Shown here: one piece after another, positions 8,381-17,193 of the stretch
Position numbering within the stretch: the stretch's first letter is position 1
Layout: each line of letters begins with the position of its first letter
NCBI RefSeq assembly: GCF_014280435.1
Contig: NZ_CP060388.1
Span: 2,170,001 to 2,234,000, forward strand
Direction of reading: 5' to 3'
Source of the DNA: Sphingobium sp. KCTC 72723
GTDB taxonomy: Bacteria > Pseudomonadota > Alphaproteobacteria > Sphingomonadales > Sphingomonadaceae
DNA length: 64,000 bases
Notes under the pieces: model-generated
What the model was told of the DNA's origin: nothing
Database searches by the model: none
What the model saw: the letters and a program-made list of their open reading frames with translations, nothing else
Translations under genes and position numbers: made by a program

Positions 8381-8608
8381 ATGATCCAGCCGCCCGAAAC
8401 AGTCCGCACGCCCAAGTCCCGCGTTTCCTGCGACGGGTCGGGCGATATTCCCGCCGCCCTGGGCCATCCGCGCGTCTTTCTGGAAATTGACGAGCATGGC
8501 TATGTCGATTGCGGCTATTGCGACCGGCGCTTCATTTTGATCGGTGGCGCGGCCGATACGCCCGGTGCAGCCAGCGGGCCGGACGTCGCTTCGGGTGCCA
8601 GCCTCTAA
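8381..8608 (+). CDS. Zinc-finger domain-containing protein (zf-CHCC, NDUFS6-like)
   Basis: A 75-aa protein with the zf-CHCC pattern: RVSCDG, then GHPRVFLEIDEHG, then CGYCDRRF, giving Cys-His-Cys-Cys zinc ligands. The family corresponds to the mitochondrial complex I accessory subunit NDUFS6 and is universal in alphaproteobacteria; its role in the bacterial complex I or in Fe-S assembly is inferred from that homology. It starts at ATG 8381 and precedes tldD by about 50 bp on the same strand. Confidence 0.88.
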   Translation: MIQPPETVRTPKSRVSCDGSGDIPAALGHPRVFLEIDEHGYVDCGYCDRRFILIGGAADTPGAASGPDVASGASL

Positions 8609-8659
8609 AAACGCATTTTTTGATTGGGCCTGCGTCATGCCGCTCCTATATCGGGTGGC

Positions 8660-10102
8660 ATGAACGATCTTTCCGCACAATTTACCGACGCCCGTGGCCT
8701 GCTCTATCGGCCCGGCCTGCTCGATCCCGATGGCGCGCGCCGCCTGACCGCCGATGCGCTGAAAGGCTGCGACGATGGCGAACTCTATCTGCAATATCGC
8801 GCCAGTGAGAGTTTCGGCTTTGACGACGGGCGGCTGAAAACCGCCGATTATTCCACCGATGCGGGCTTTGGCCTGCGCGGCGTGTCGGGCGAAATGACTG
8901 GCTTTGCCCATGCCAACGACATCAGCGAAGCGGCGATTCGTAAGGCCGCGCAGACGCTGAGCCTGCTCGACCCGGCGGCTGCGCCGCCCGCTCCCCCGCC
9001 CCAGCGCACCAATCGCCACCTCTATACCGACGTCAATCCGCTGGAGATCGTCCCCTTCGCCGAGAAGGTGACGCTGTGCGCCGCGATCGACGCGGCCGCC
9101 CGCGCCCGCGACCCGCGCGTCGCACAAGTGTCGGTCGGACTGGCGGGCAGTTGGTCGGTGGTCGAAATCGTCCGCGCCGACGGCTTTACCGCGACGGACA
9201 TCCGCCCGCTGGTGCGCCTGAACGTCTCGCTCATCCTCGAAGAAAATGGCCGCCGCGAAACTGGCAGCTTCGGCATTGGCGGCCGTTATCTCTATGACGA
9301 AGTGATGGACCCGGCCGTTTGGAACCGGGCCATCGACGAAGCGCTGGCGCAGGCGCGCGTCAACCTGTGCTCGGTCGCTGCCCCTGCGGGCGAAATGACC
9401 GTCCTGCTTGGTCCCGGCTGGCCCGGCGTGCTGGTGCATGAGGCGATCGGCCACGGGCTGGAAGGCGATTTCAACCGCAAGGGCACCAGCGCCTTTTCCG
9501 GCCGCATCGGCCAGCGGGTCGCAGCGCCGGGCGTAACCGTGGTGGACGATGGCGCAATTGCCAATCGTCGCGGATCGCTCTCCATCGATGATGAAGGCAC
9601 GCCAACGCGCGAAAATATCCTGATCGAGGATGGCATCTTGAAATCCTATATGCAGGACCGGCTCAACGCCCGATTGATGGGCGTCGAACCCACCGGCAAT
9701 GGCAGGCGGGAAAGCTATGCCCATGGCCCCATGCCACGCATGACCAACACCTTCATCCGGGGCGGAAACGATGACCCCGAAGAATTGCTGTCGCGCATGA
9801 AGTCTGGCATCTTCGCCAAGAGCTTTGGCGGTGGGCAGGTCGACATCGTGTCGGGCAAGTTCGTCTTTTCCTGCACCGAGGCCTATAAGGTCGTGAATGG
9901 CAAGCTGGGCGATCCGATCAAGGGCGCGACCCTGATCGGCGATGGTCCCACTGCGCTGACCAAGGTGGTCGGCATCGGCAATGACTGGGCGCTGGACGAA
10001 GGCGTCGGCATGTGCGGCAAGGGCGGACAAAGCGTTCCGGCGGGTGTCGGCCAGCCGACGCTGTTGATGGAAGGGCTGACTATCGGCGGTACGGCGACCT
10101 GA
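8660..10102 (+). CDS. tldD: TldD, metalloprotease subunit
   Basis: TldD pairs with TldE (PmbA) to form a zinc protease that trims unfolded or leader-type peptides. The metal-binding motif HEAIGHGLEGD is present, as is the C-terminal glycine-rich region (GMCGKGGQSVPAGVGQPTLLM). Length is 480 aa, the usual size. The partner tldE/pmbA is not in the window. ATG 8660 is selected; upstream residues in the same frame do not look like the family. Confidence 0.95.
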   Translation: MNDLSAQFTDARGLLYRPGLLDPDGARRLTADALKGCDDGELYLQYRASESFGFDDGRLKTADYSTDAGFGLRGVSGEMTGFAHANDISEAAIRKAAQTLSLLDPAAAPPAPPPQRTNRHLYTDVNPLEIVPFAEKVTLCAAIDAAARARDPRVAQVSVGLAGSWSVVEIVRADGFTATDIRPLVRLNVSLILEENGRRETGSFGIGGRYLYDEVMDPAVWNRAIDEALAQARVNLCSVAAPAGEMTVLLGPGWPGVLVHEAIGHGLEGDFNRKGTSAFSGRIGQRVAAPGVTVVDDGAIANRRGSLSIDDEGTPTRENILIEDGILKSYMQDRLNARLMGVEPTGNGRRESYAHGPMPRMTNTFIRGGNDDPEELLSRMKSGIFAKSFGGGQVDIVSGKFVFSCTEAYKVVNGKLGDPIKGATLIGDGPTALTKVVGIGNDWALDEGVGMCGKGGQSVPAGVGQPTLLMEGLTIGGTAT

Positions 10103-10157
10103 GCCTTTGCCGCTACGGGTTGCGGAACCGCGCGCGCAGTTCGTCCGTATGGGTCAT

Positions 10158-10733
10158 ATGAACATGCTGACCGACAGCCATGATGCCGTAACTGCCGACT
10201 GGGCCGCCGCCCTGCTCGATTTCTGGTTCAATCAGGTCGGGGAAGCGGGTTGGTACAGCCATGATCCTGCGCTCGACCGCCAATGCAGCGCACGGTTCGA
10301 GCCGCTCTGGACGGATAAGCAGCAATTTGGCGCAGAGGCTTTTCTGGACCGGGCAGACGATGCGCTGGCCGCCGTGCTGCTGTTCGACCAGTTGCCCCGC
10401 AACATGTTTCGCGGCACCGCTCACGCCTTCGCCACTGATCCGCTGGCCCGCGATATCGCACGCGGGGCCATCGCGCTGGGCTATGACATCCAGATTGGCG
10501 GCGCGGGTCGCCTGTTCTTCTACATGCCGTTCATGCACAGCGAGACGATCGCGGACCAGGATATGGCGCTGACGCTGTTCGAGGGCGCGGGCGACGCCCG
10601 ATCGCTAGATTTCGCGCGCCAGCATCATGCAACCATCGCGCGATTTGGTCGTTTTCCCCACCGTAACATAGCGCTCGGCCGTGACACCTTGCCCCAAGAA
10701 GCCGCAGCGGTTGCAGAAGGTGCCGACTGGTAG
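10158..10733 (+). CDS. DUF924 family protein
   Basis: The chain contains the DUF924 signatures LDFWFNQVGEAGWY near the N-terminus, LLFDQLPRNMFRGT in the middle, and FYMPFMHSE with RQHHATIARFGRFPHRN towards the end. The fold is an all-helical, TPR-like one; the biochemical function is unknown. ATG 10158 gives 191 aa; the frame is open to 10107. It follows tldD closely on the same strand and could share its transcript. Confidence 0.85.
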   Translation: MNMLTDSHDAVTADWAAALLDFWFNQVGEAGWYSHDPALDRQCSARFEPLWTDKQQFGAEAFLDRADDALAAVLLFDQLPRNMFRGTAHAFATDPLARDIARGAIALGYDIQIGGAGRLFFYMPFMHSETIADQDMALTLFEGAGDARSLDFARQHHATIARFGRFPHRNIALGRDTLPQEAAAVAEGADW

Positions 10734-10841
10734 GACGCGCGCTGCCTCTTTTTTAAGCATCCATGCCGCATTGCCCATTTTTTTGGCGGCGCATCACATG
10801 CCGTCGCGCCTAAAGCCCCTGTTAACCCGCGTTTAACAAAT

Positions 10842-10857
10842 TGGCACGCCTCTTGCT
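10842..10857 (+). promoter_or_regulatory. Sigma-54 (-24/-12) promoter of glnK-amtB
   Basis: TGGCACGCCTCTTGCT matches the RpoN consensus: the GG at 10843-10844 and the GC at 10855-10856 are separated by exactly 10 bp. It lies 36 bp before the PII start codon. Such promoters need an enhancer-bound activator, by family precedent NtrC; I do not see a perfect NtrC palindrome in the 110 bp upstream. Confidence 0.92.
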
Positions 10858-10892
10858 AAGTATGCCCCCGCACACCAGTAACAGGGGGCGAC

Positions 10893-11231
10893 ATGAAACT
10901 TGTCATGGCTATCATCAAGCCGTTCAAGCTTGACGATGTCCGCGAGGCACTCTCCTCGCTCGGCATCGCAGGTATGACGGTCAGCGAAGTTAAGGGCTTT
11001 GGCCGCCAAAAAGGGCAGACCGAAATCTACCGGGGCGCCGAATATTCGACGAACATGGTTCCCAAGATCAAGGTCGAGGTTGTCTGCGACGACGACCTTG
11101 CGCCGCGTGTCGTGGAAGCGACGCAGGCAGCCGCCAATTCGGGCGCGATCGGCGATGGCAAGATCTTCGTCCTCGATGTCGGTCAGGCCGTGCGTATCCG
11201 CACCGGCGAGACCGGCGAAACCGCGCTGTAA
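10893..11231 (+). CDS. glnK: PII nitrogen regulatory protein (GlnK/GlnB)
   Basis: A 112-aa PII trimer protein that senses ATP/ADP and 2-oxoglutarate. The T-loop GQTEIYRGAEYSTNMVPK carries the uridylylation tyrosine at residue 51, and the C-terminal signature GAIGDGKIFVLDV is intact. It directly precedes amtB, so its likely main partner is the ammonium channel, which the PII T-loop plugs when nitrogen is plentiful; for that reason I use glnK rather than glnB. A strong GGGGG Shine-Dalgarno and a sigma-54 promoter precede it, indicating induction under nitrogen limitation. Confidence 0.95.
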   Translation: MKLVMAIIKPFKLDDVREALSSLGIAGMTVSEVKGFGRQKGQTEIYRGAEYSTNMVPKIKVEVVCDDDLAPRVVEATQAAANSGAIGDGKIFVLDVGQAVRIRTGETGETAL

Positions 11232-11244
11232 GAAGGGGGAAATA

Positions 11245-12675
11245 ATGACCTTTTCCAAGAAACTTTGCGGAGTAGCGGGGGCGATCGGCCTGACCCTGCT
11301 CGCCGCGTCACCGGCGCTTGCCGGTCCGATCAAGGCGCCCGACGCCGCTGCCATGGCCGGCATGGTCAACAAGGGCGACGTCGCCTGGATGCTGATCTCC
11401 GCCGCGCTCGTGCTGATGATGTCGATCCCCGGCCTTGCCCTCTTCTACGGCGGCCTGGTGCGCAGCAAGAATATGCTTTCGGTGCTGATGCAGGTCTTCA
11501 TGATCGTGTCGGTTGCGGGCCTGGTTTGGGTCTGCTGGGGCTATTCGATGGCCTTCACCTCCACCAGCACGCCGTTCCCCGCCATTGTCGGCGGCCTGGA
11601 CAAGGCGTTCCTGATGAACGTGTCCAGCGCGACCTATGGCGCGACGTTCAGCAACAACGTCTATCTGCCCGAACTGGTGTTCGTGGTGTTCCAGATGACC
11701 TTCGCCATGATTACGCCTGCCCTCATCGTCGGTGCCTTTGCCGAGCGCGTGAAGTTTTCGGCGCTGATCATGTTCGTGGTCCTGTGGCTCACGATCGTCT
11801 ATTTCCCGATGGCGCACATGGTATGGTATTGGGCCGGCCCGGACTTCCTGGCTGACGCACCGACCGATGCCGGTCTGCTGTGGGGTTGGGGCGCACTCGA
11901 CTTCGCTGGCGGCACTGTCGTCCACATCAATGCCGGTATCGCTGGCCTGGTGGGCTGCCTCATGATCGGCAAGCGTATCGGCTTCCCCAAGGAACCCATG
12001 CCGCCGCACTCGCTCGTCATGACGATGATCGGTGCCAGCCTGCTGTGGGTCGGCTGGTTCGGCTTCAACGCCGGTTCCAATCTGGAAGCCAATGCCGTCA
12101 CTGGCGTCGCCTTCATCAACACCATGGTCGCCACTTGTGCCGCCGCCGTCAGCTGGGCGCTGGTCGAACAGTTCCACCATGGCAAGCCTTCGCTGCTGGG
12201 CGCTGTCACCGGCGCGGTTGCTGGCCTCGTCGCCATCACGCCTGCCGCTGGCCTTGGCGCACCGATGACCTCGATCCTGCTGGGCTTCGTTGTCTCCCCG
12301 ATCTGCTACATCTTCGTAGCGTTCGTGAAGGGCAAGCTGGGCTATGACGACAGCCTGGACGTGTTCGGCGTCCATTGCGTGGGCGGCATCGTCGGCGCGA
12401 TTGCGACCGGCATCGTTGCCGCCCCGTCGCTCGGCGGTCAGGGCGTGTTCGACTACACCGTGTTCCCCGCAGGCTTCGACGCCGACAGCTACTCGATCAG
12501 CACGCAGGTCGTGACCCAGATCAAGGCCGTTCTCTTCACGCTGGTCTACTCCGGTGTGCTGAGTGCGCTGATCTACTTCGTGATCGACAAGACCATCGGT
12601 CTGCGTCCGAACGCGGAAGACGAGCAGCAGGGTCTGGATCTCTCCAGCCACGGCGAGCGCGCCTACAATATGTAA
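11245..12675 (+). CDS. amtB: AmtB ammonium channel/transporter
   Basis: A 476-aa Amt/Rh family protein with an N-terminal signal peptide (GLTLLAASPALAG) and about eleven membrane segments. The pore twin histidines are visible in DFAGGTVVHINAGIAGLVG and DVFGVHCVGGIVGA. The start ATG 11245 has AAGGGGGA at 11233-11240; longer frames run through glnK and are artefacts. The gene is 13 bp from glnK and shares its sigma-54 promoter, and a strong terminator follows 74 bp after the stop. Confidence 0.96.
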   Translation: MTFSKKLCGVAGAIGLTLLAASPALAGPIKAPDAAAMAGMVNKGDVAWMLISAALVLMMSIPGLALFYGGLVRSKNMLSVLMQVFMIVSVAGLVWVCWGYSMAFTSTSTPFPAIVGGLDKAFLMNVSSATYGATFSNNVYLPELVFVVFQMTFAMITPALIVGAFAERVKFSALIMFVVLWLTIVYFPMAHMVWYWAGPDFLADAPTDAGLLWGWGALDFAGGTVVHINAGIAGLVGCLMIGKRIGFPKEPMPPHSLVMTMIGASLLWVGWFGFNAGSNLEANAVTGVAFINTMVATCAAAVSWALVEQFHHGKPSLLGAVTGAVAGLVAITPAAGLGAPMTSILLGFVVSPICYIFVAFVKGKLGYDDSLDVFGVHCVGGIVGAIATGIVAAPSLGGQGVFDYTVFPAGFDADSYSISTQVVTQIKAVLFTLVYSGVLSALIYFVIDKTIGLRPNAEDEQQGLDLSSHGERAYNM

Positions 12676-12748
12676 GATTGGCAGGGCGGGCCGCCCGAAA
12701 GGGACATGGCCCGCCCGCCCCACCTTGTTCCTCCTGCGAACATGCCTT

Positions 12749-12780
12749 GGGCCGGTGCGAAAGCATCGGCCCTCTTTTTT
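12749..12780 (+). terminator. Rho-independent terminator of glnK-amtB
   Basis: GGGCCGGTGC (12749-12758), loop GAAA, GCATCGGCCC (12763-12772), then TCTTTTTT. A 10-bp stem with one G-T pair, a tetraloop and a U-tract is a strong intrinsic terminator. It also insulates the convergent crt operon. Confidence 0.93.
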
Positions 12781-12846
12781 GGCAATGATGACAGGATCAG
12801 TCAGCCGCCCCGGCCAGGCCCAATTCGGATCGGCCAAAGCCGCCGG

Positions 12847-13803
12847 TCAGCCCGTCGTCCGCGTCCACAGCACCGAAGCACGCGGCGCATCGGCGGGCCA
12901 GCGTCGCGCGCGCCCGATCACCTGGCTTCCCGCCCGCGCCACCCATAACAGCTTGTCGCGTTTGGGCGTTATCACGCGATGGTCCCAGGCCGCTTCGCCC
13001 CGGCGCGCCACTTCGCGGGCGATGTCGCCATAGATGCCCGCTGCCGCCAGCACCGCCCAGGCCGCACGCGGCGGCAACGCGCCGGTGCCGTGGCGCGCGC
13101 TCTGCTCATAGGCAGCAGCCATATCCGCCAGTCGCTGACCCAGTTGCGCCAGAAGTGGGCGCACCCATGGCTTCATATGTTCGCCGGGCGGAATATCCAT
13201 CTCGGCCAGCCACTCCTGCGGCAGGTAGCAGCGATCCGCTGCCTCATCCTCGCTGATGTCGCGGGCGATATTGGCCAGCTGGAACGCCAGCCCCAGGTCG
13301 CAGGCCCGGTCCAGCGTGGCTTCGTCGCGCGGATCGACCCCCATCAGCACCGCCATCATGCAGCCGACCGCGCCCGCAACATGATAGCAGTAACGCAGCA
13401 TGTCGTCTTGGCTGCGCGGCCGCCAATCGCGCGCGTCCAGCGCAAACCCTTCGATCAGGTCATGGGCATAGCGGGCGGGAATGGCACATTCGCGGATCAC
13501 CACGCCCAAGCCGTCAAAGGCGGGATCGCCGGTCGGCTCCCCGCGCAACGCCGCATCGGTCAGCACACGGATGGTCGACAGCCGCGCCTGTCCGTCCTGC
13601 ACGCCGGTCAGCGTGCCGCCATGGTCCTGCCCATCGGCAATGTCGTCGCATTTGCGGCACCATGCGTAGAGCAGCCACGCCCGTTCGCGCGTTTGCGGAT
13701 CGAACAGGGTGGACGCCATCGCAAAGGATTTCGACCCGCGCGCTATACTCTGCCGCGCATGGGCGACGAGGGCAGGACGGTCGAGGGGGAGAGGATCGGT
13801 CAT
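12847..13803 (-). CDS. crtB: Phytoene synthase CrtB
   Basis: Condenses two geranylgeranyl diphosphates to 15-cis-phytoene, the first committed carotenoid step. Both Asp-rich motifs of squalene/phytoene synthases are seen: WCRKCDDIADGQ and FQLANIARDISEDEA, the latter with RCYLPQEWL after it. Length is 318 aa. It is the last gene of the crtY-crtI-LOG-crtB series on the minus strand, 52 bp after the LOG gene, with a GC-rich hairpin repeat in that gap. Confidence 0.95.
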   Translation of the reverse strand: MTDPLPLDRPALVAHARQSIARGSKSFAMASTLFDPQTRERAWLLYAWCRKCDDIADGQDHGGTLTGVQDGQARLSTIRVLTDAALRGEPTGDPAFDGLGVVIRECAIPARYAHDLIEGFALDARDWRPRSQDDMLRYCYHVAGAVGCMMAVLMGVDPRDEATLDRACDLGLAFQLANIARDISEDEAADRCYLPQEWLAEMDIPPGEHMKPWVRPLLAQLGQRLADMAAAYEQSARHGTGALPPRAAWAVLAAAGIYGDIAREVARRGEAAWDHRVITPKRDKLLWVARAGSQVIGRARRWPADAPRASVLWTRTTG

Positions 13804-13815
13804 CGGTTCGCCATG

Positions 13816-13848
13816 CCCTCCCCCGGCCCCTCCCGCAAGCGGGAGGGG
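13816..13848. repeat. Pyrimidine box plus GC hairpin repeat (family C)
   Basis: CCCTCCCCC followed by the perfect hairpin CCCCTCCCGC-AA-GCGGGAGGGG. The same 'CCCTC box plus hairpin' design flanks the DUF559 gene (38488, 38874) and recurs at 61700. It sits between the LOG and crtB genes. Confidence 0.6.
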
Positions 13849-13855
13849 TAGAAGA

Positions 13856-14440
13856 TCAAAGTCGGTCGGCCTTCATCGCAAAGATCGTTTCGTGCGGCTG
13901 ATAAACGGCCATGTCGTCGACCAGCGCCTCGATGCTGTCGGCATGGATCAATATGCCAGCATGTTGCGCCCGAATGAACCCCGACTCCACCATCTGCCGG
14001 TTGAAGCCGATCAGCTGGTCATAGAAGCCCGCGACGTTCAGCAGCCCTACCGGCTTTTGATGATAGCCCAGCTGCGCCCAGCTGATCGCTTCCCACAATT
14101 CGTCCATCGTCCCGACGCCGCCGGGCAGAGTGACGAAACCGTCGGACAGGTCCGTGAACATCTGCTTGCGCTGGTGCATGGTCTGAACGACGTGCAGCTG
14201 CGTGCAACCACGATGCGCCACTTCCGCGCCAACAAGTGCGTCAGGGATCACGCCGATCACCTCGCCGCCCGCATCCAGCGCCGCGTCCGCCACCGCGCCC
14301 ATCAGGCCGAGCCGTCCCCCGCCATAAACAACGCCGATGCCGCGTTCCGCCAGCGTGCGGCCGACATGCCGCGCCGCGTCCACATAGGTCAGGTCCGCCG
14401 GGGTCGCCGAACCACAATATACCGCCAGTCTCTTCATCAT
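13856..14440 (-). CDS. LOG family (TIGR00730) nucleotide 5'-monophosphate phosphoribohydrolase
   Basis: A 194-aa Rossmann-fold protein of the 'LONELY GUY' family, which cleaves nucleotide monophosphates such as cytokinin riboside 5'-monophosphate to base plus ribose 5-phosphate. Motifs: YCGSATP at the start, VYGGGRLGLMG, and the active-site PGGVGTMDELWEAISW. The start ATG at 14440 overlaps the crtI stop by 4 bp (ATGA), so it is translationally coupled into the carotenoid operon, between crtI and crtB. Its link with carotenoids is unexplained. A second, larger LOG protein is encoded at 42821. Confidence 0.88.
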   Translation of the reverse strand: MMKRLAVYCGSATPADLTYVDAARHVGRTLAERGIGVVYGGGRLGLMGAVADAALDAGGEVIGVIPDALVGAEVAHRGCTQLHVVQTMHQRKQMFTDLSDGFVTLPGGVGTMDELWEAISWAQLGYHQKPVGLLNVAGFYDQLIGFNRQMVESGFIRAQHAGILIHADSIEALVDDMAVYQPHETIFAMKADRL

Positions 14441-15924
14441 ATCCTGCCCAGATCGTCCACCATCAGCGCCGCCGTCGCCTTCGCGCTGCCCACCACGCCG
14501 GGGATGCCCGCGCCGGGGTGCGCGCCTGCCCCTACCAGATAGAGGTTGGGGATGACATCGTCGCGATTATGCGCGCGGAACCAGGCGCTTTGGGTCAGCA
14601 GCGGCTCCAGGCTGAAGGCGCTGCCCATATGCGCGTTGAGATCGCGGCCGAAATCGGACGGCGCATAATGGAATTGCGTCACGATGCGCGACCGGATGTC
14701 AGGGATCAGCCGATGCTGAATCTCATCCAATATCCGTTCGGCATAGGCCGGGCCGAACTGGTCCCAGTCGATCGGCAGCTTGCCCATGTGCGGCACCGGG
14801 GCGAGCGCATAGAAGGTCGAATGGCCTTCGGGCGCCATCGACGGATCGGTCACGGTCGGGTGATGCAGATAGAGCGAGAAATCCTCCGGCAGCACGCCAT
14901 GATCGTAAATGTCGGTCAGCAGTCCTTCGTAACGCGGCCCGAACAGGATCATATGGTGCGGGATGCCCGGCCAGCTGCCTTTGATACCGAAATGCAGCAC
15001 GAACAGGCTGGGCGACCAGCGCTTGTTGGCCAGCTTCTCGCCCTGCTTTTGCCCACGCGGATGCTGGCCGAGCAAATCGCGATAGCTGTGCATCAGGTCG
15101 GCATTGCTGGCAACGGCGTCCGCCTCCCCGCGCCATCCCGACGCGGTGTGGACGGCGGTGACCCGGTCGCCATGGGTTTCGATGCGCGTGACCGCATCGC
15201 CCAGCCGCAACGTGCCGCCGATCCGCTCGAAATGGGTGGCCATCCCCTCGACCAGCTTGTTGGTGCCGCCCTTGGCGAACCATACGCCGCCATCCTTTTC
15301 CAGCTTGTGGATCAGGGCATAGATGGCACTGGTCTTCATCGGATTGCCGCCCACCAGCAGAGTGTGGAACGACAGCGCCTCGCGCAGCTTCTCGCTTTTG
15401 ACGTAGGAGGACACGATCGAATAGACCGACCGCCAGGCCTGATATTTGGCGAGCGCCGGAGCCGCCTTTATCATCGAGGCGAAGTCGAGGAAGGCGACTG
15501 CACCCAGTTTCCGATACCCTTCTTCGAACACGCCGGCGGCATAGTCGCAGAAGCGGTCGTAACCCGCGACATCGCCTGGATCGAGCTTGGCGATTTCGGC
15601 GCGCAGGGCGACTTCGTCGTTGCTGTAATCGAAATTGGTGCCGTCGCGCCAGTTGAGGCGATAGAAGGGACTGACCGGCATCAACGTGACGTCCTGCGCC
15701 ATGTCATGCCCGGTCAGCCGCCACAGTTCGGACAGGCAATCGGGGTCGGTGATGACCGTCGGTCCGGCGTCGAACGTGAAGCCGTCCTTCTGCCACATAT
15801 AGGCGCGCCCGCCGGGGCGATCGCGCGCCTCGACCAGCGTGGTGTCGATTCCGGCCGATTGCAGGCGGATGGCCAGCGCCAGGCCACCAAAGCCCGCGCC
15901 GATGACGATCGCTGTCCTGTTCAT
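14437..15924 (-). CDS. crtI: Phytoene desaturase CrtI
   Basis: An FAD-dependent desaturase that converts phytoene to lycopene in four steps. The N-terminal dinucleotide-binding motif is VIGAGFGGLALAIRL with LVEARDRPGGRAY, and the C-terminal CrtI signature is NLYLVGAGAHPGAGIPGVVG. ATG 15924 (MNRTAIVIGAG, 495 aa) overlaps the crtY stop by 4 bp, which supports this start over the upstream one at 15987. Confidence 0.96.
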   Translation of the reverse strand: MNRTAIVIGAGFGGLALAIRLQSAGIDTTLVEARDRPGGRAYMWQKDGFTFDAGPTVITDPDCLSELWRLTGHDMAQDVTLMPVSPFYRLNWRDGTNFDYSNDEVALRAEIAKLDPGDVAGYDRFCDYAAGVFEEGYRKLGAVAFLDFASMIKAAPALAKYQAWRSVYSIVSSYVKSEKLREALSFHTLLVGGNPMKTSAIYALIHKLEKDGGVWFAKGGTNKLVEGMATHFERIGGTLRLGDAVTRIETHGDRVTAVHTASGWRGEADAVASNADLMHSYRDLLGQHPRGQKQGEKLANKRWSPSLFVLHFGIKGSWPGIPHHMILFGPRYEGLLTDIYDHGVLPEDFSLYLHHPTVTDPSMAPEGHSTFYALAPVPHMGKLPIDWDQFGPAYAERILDEIQHRLIPDIRSRIVTQFHYAPSDFGRDLNAHMGSAFSLEPLLTQSAWFRAHNRDDVIPNLYLVGAGAHPGAGIPGVVGSAKATAALMVDDLGRI

Positions 15925-17075
15925 CGAGCGGGCGGCTTCAACAATGTTCGCATGGCATCCCTTATGGGCACGGGGGGGCGTCCGCACAAGATGCGGATGC
16001 GGTCGGTCAGGGTGGAGCGTCCAGCGTAGAAACGCTGGATCAGCGGGGCTTTAAGGCGATAGAAGCGCGCGAAGATGCGCCAGCGCCGGTCGGGCGCGGC
16101 GGCCCCGAACAGCATCTTGCCGAGCAGCCGGTAATAGCCGCCCCGCCGCCAGTGGCGCGCGGCATAGGCGCGGGTCGCGGCGGGCAGCGTGTCGAGCGGC
16201 TGGTCGACCAGCCAGCGTGCGAATCGCACCGCGTCGGGCAGCGAATATCCGGTCATCGGCTGAAAAAGCCCCGCCCGCACCCCGGCCCGCGCTACAGGAT
16301 CGGCAGCGGGCCAGTAATGGTCGAAATCGCCGCCATGGACCACCGGCAGCACGCCCTGTTCGCGGTGGACGACCTGCGCGCCCTGCCACCCCTGCGCCCG
16401 CGCATAGGCCGCGATCCGCGCGTCGATGGCCGACACGTTCAGGTCGGGCGTATCGCTATAATAAGTGTCCTCGACAAAGATGGTGCGATCACCCCAGGGC
16501 AGCAGATAGACGAAGCGATAGCCGTCGATCTGGTCCACGGTCGCGTCCATGATGACCGGACGGTCGACCCCGTGCGGCGCATCGAGCGTCACGGCGTGGC
16601 CGACGAATTTCTGCCACCCGCAATGCAGCGCCGACAGGTCGCCCGCCCCCCGCGCGTCGATAACCGCCCGCGCCTGTATCGTTCGCCCGTCAGCCAGCGT
16701 CACGCCGGTCGGCGACAGGCTGACCACATCGGCATCGGTCAGCACGGCGTCCCCTAAAGCGACAGCGACATGGACAGCCAGACGCGATGACGTCACGCTG
16801 TTATAGGGCGTGTCCAGCCGCCGCCTTTGCCCCGGAAAGCGCACCTCATGCCCCTGACCCCAGCGGTGGGTGACGAGCGGATCGACCAGCCAGCGGTCGT
16901 CCGGCGCAACGTCGCCATCGAAGAAGGACCAGATGTGATTGCCGCCGATCGCGCCGTCCCGCTCGATCAGCAAGACCCGCATTTCCGGGCGCCGCGCGGC
17001 AAAGGCGAGCGCGATCAGGCTGCCCGCCAGGCCGCCACCCACTATTGCCAGATCGCAGTCCATAGGGTTCGTCAT
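15921..17075 (-). CDS. crtY: Lycopene beta-cyclase CrtY
   Basis: Cyclises both ends of lycopene to give beta-carotene. The N-terminal FAD motif is DLAIVGGGLAGSLIALAFA; further family marks are IERDGAIGGNHIWSFF, YRFVYLLPWGDRTIFVEDTYYSD and FQPMTGYSLPDAVRFA. I take ATG 17075 (384 aa) with AGGGG nearby; GTG 17078 and ATG 17063 are alternatives. It is the first gene of the crt operon and is divergent from dmeR, with about 115 bp shared between the two starts. Hydroxylase (crtZ) and later genes are not in the window. Confidence 0.94.
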   Translation of the reverse strand: MTNPMDCDLAIVGGGLAGSLIALAFAARRPEMRVLLIERDGAIGGNHIWSFFDGDVAPDDRWLVDPLVTHRWGQGHEVRFPGQRRRLDTPYNSVTSSRLAVHVAVALGDAVLTDADVVSLSPTGVTLADGRTIQARAVIDARGAGDLSALHCGWQKFVGHAVTLDAPHGVDRPVIMDATVDQIDGYRFVYLLPWGDRTIFVEDTYYSDTPDLNVSAIDARIAAYARAQGWQGAQVVHREQGVLPVVHGGDFDHYWPAADPVARAGVRAGLFQPMTGYSLPDAVRFARWLVDQPLDTLPAATRAYAARHWRRGGYYRLLGKMLFGAAAPDRRWRIFARFYRLKAPLIQRFYAGRSTLTDRIRILCGRPPVPIRDAMRTLLKPPAR

Positions 17076-17171
17076 CACGCCCCTGTTAGGGCAGAGCGCC
17101 CGCGATGGCCATGCAGGACGTGCAGCCAGGACATGGCTTTTGGGGCATCACATCTTGCCCAGTTTCCGAAT

Positions 17172-17193
17172 ATAGGATAGGGGGGTATCCTAT
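17172..17193 (+). promoter_or_regulatory. DmeR (RcnR/CsoR-type) operator overlapping the dmeR start codon
   Basis: ATAGGATA, then six G (17180-17185), then TATCCTAT: a perfect 8-bp inverted repeat around a G-tract, the form of RcnR/CsoR-family operators. The dmeR ATG begins at 17192 inside the right arm, and the G-tract is also the only Shine-Dalgarno available. Bound repressor would therefore sit on the translation start region. Confidence 0.85.
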
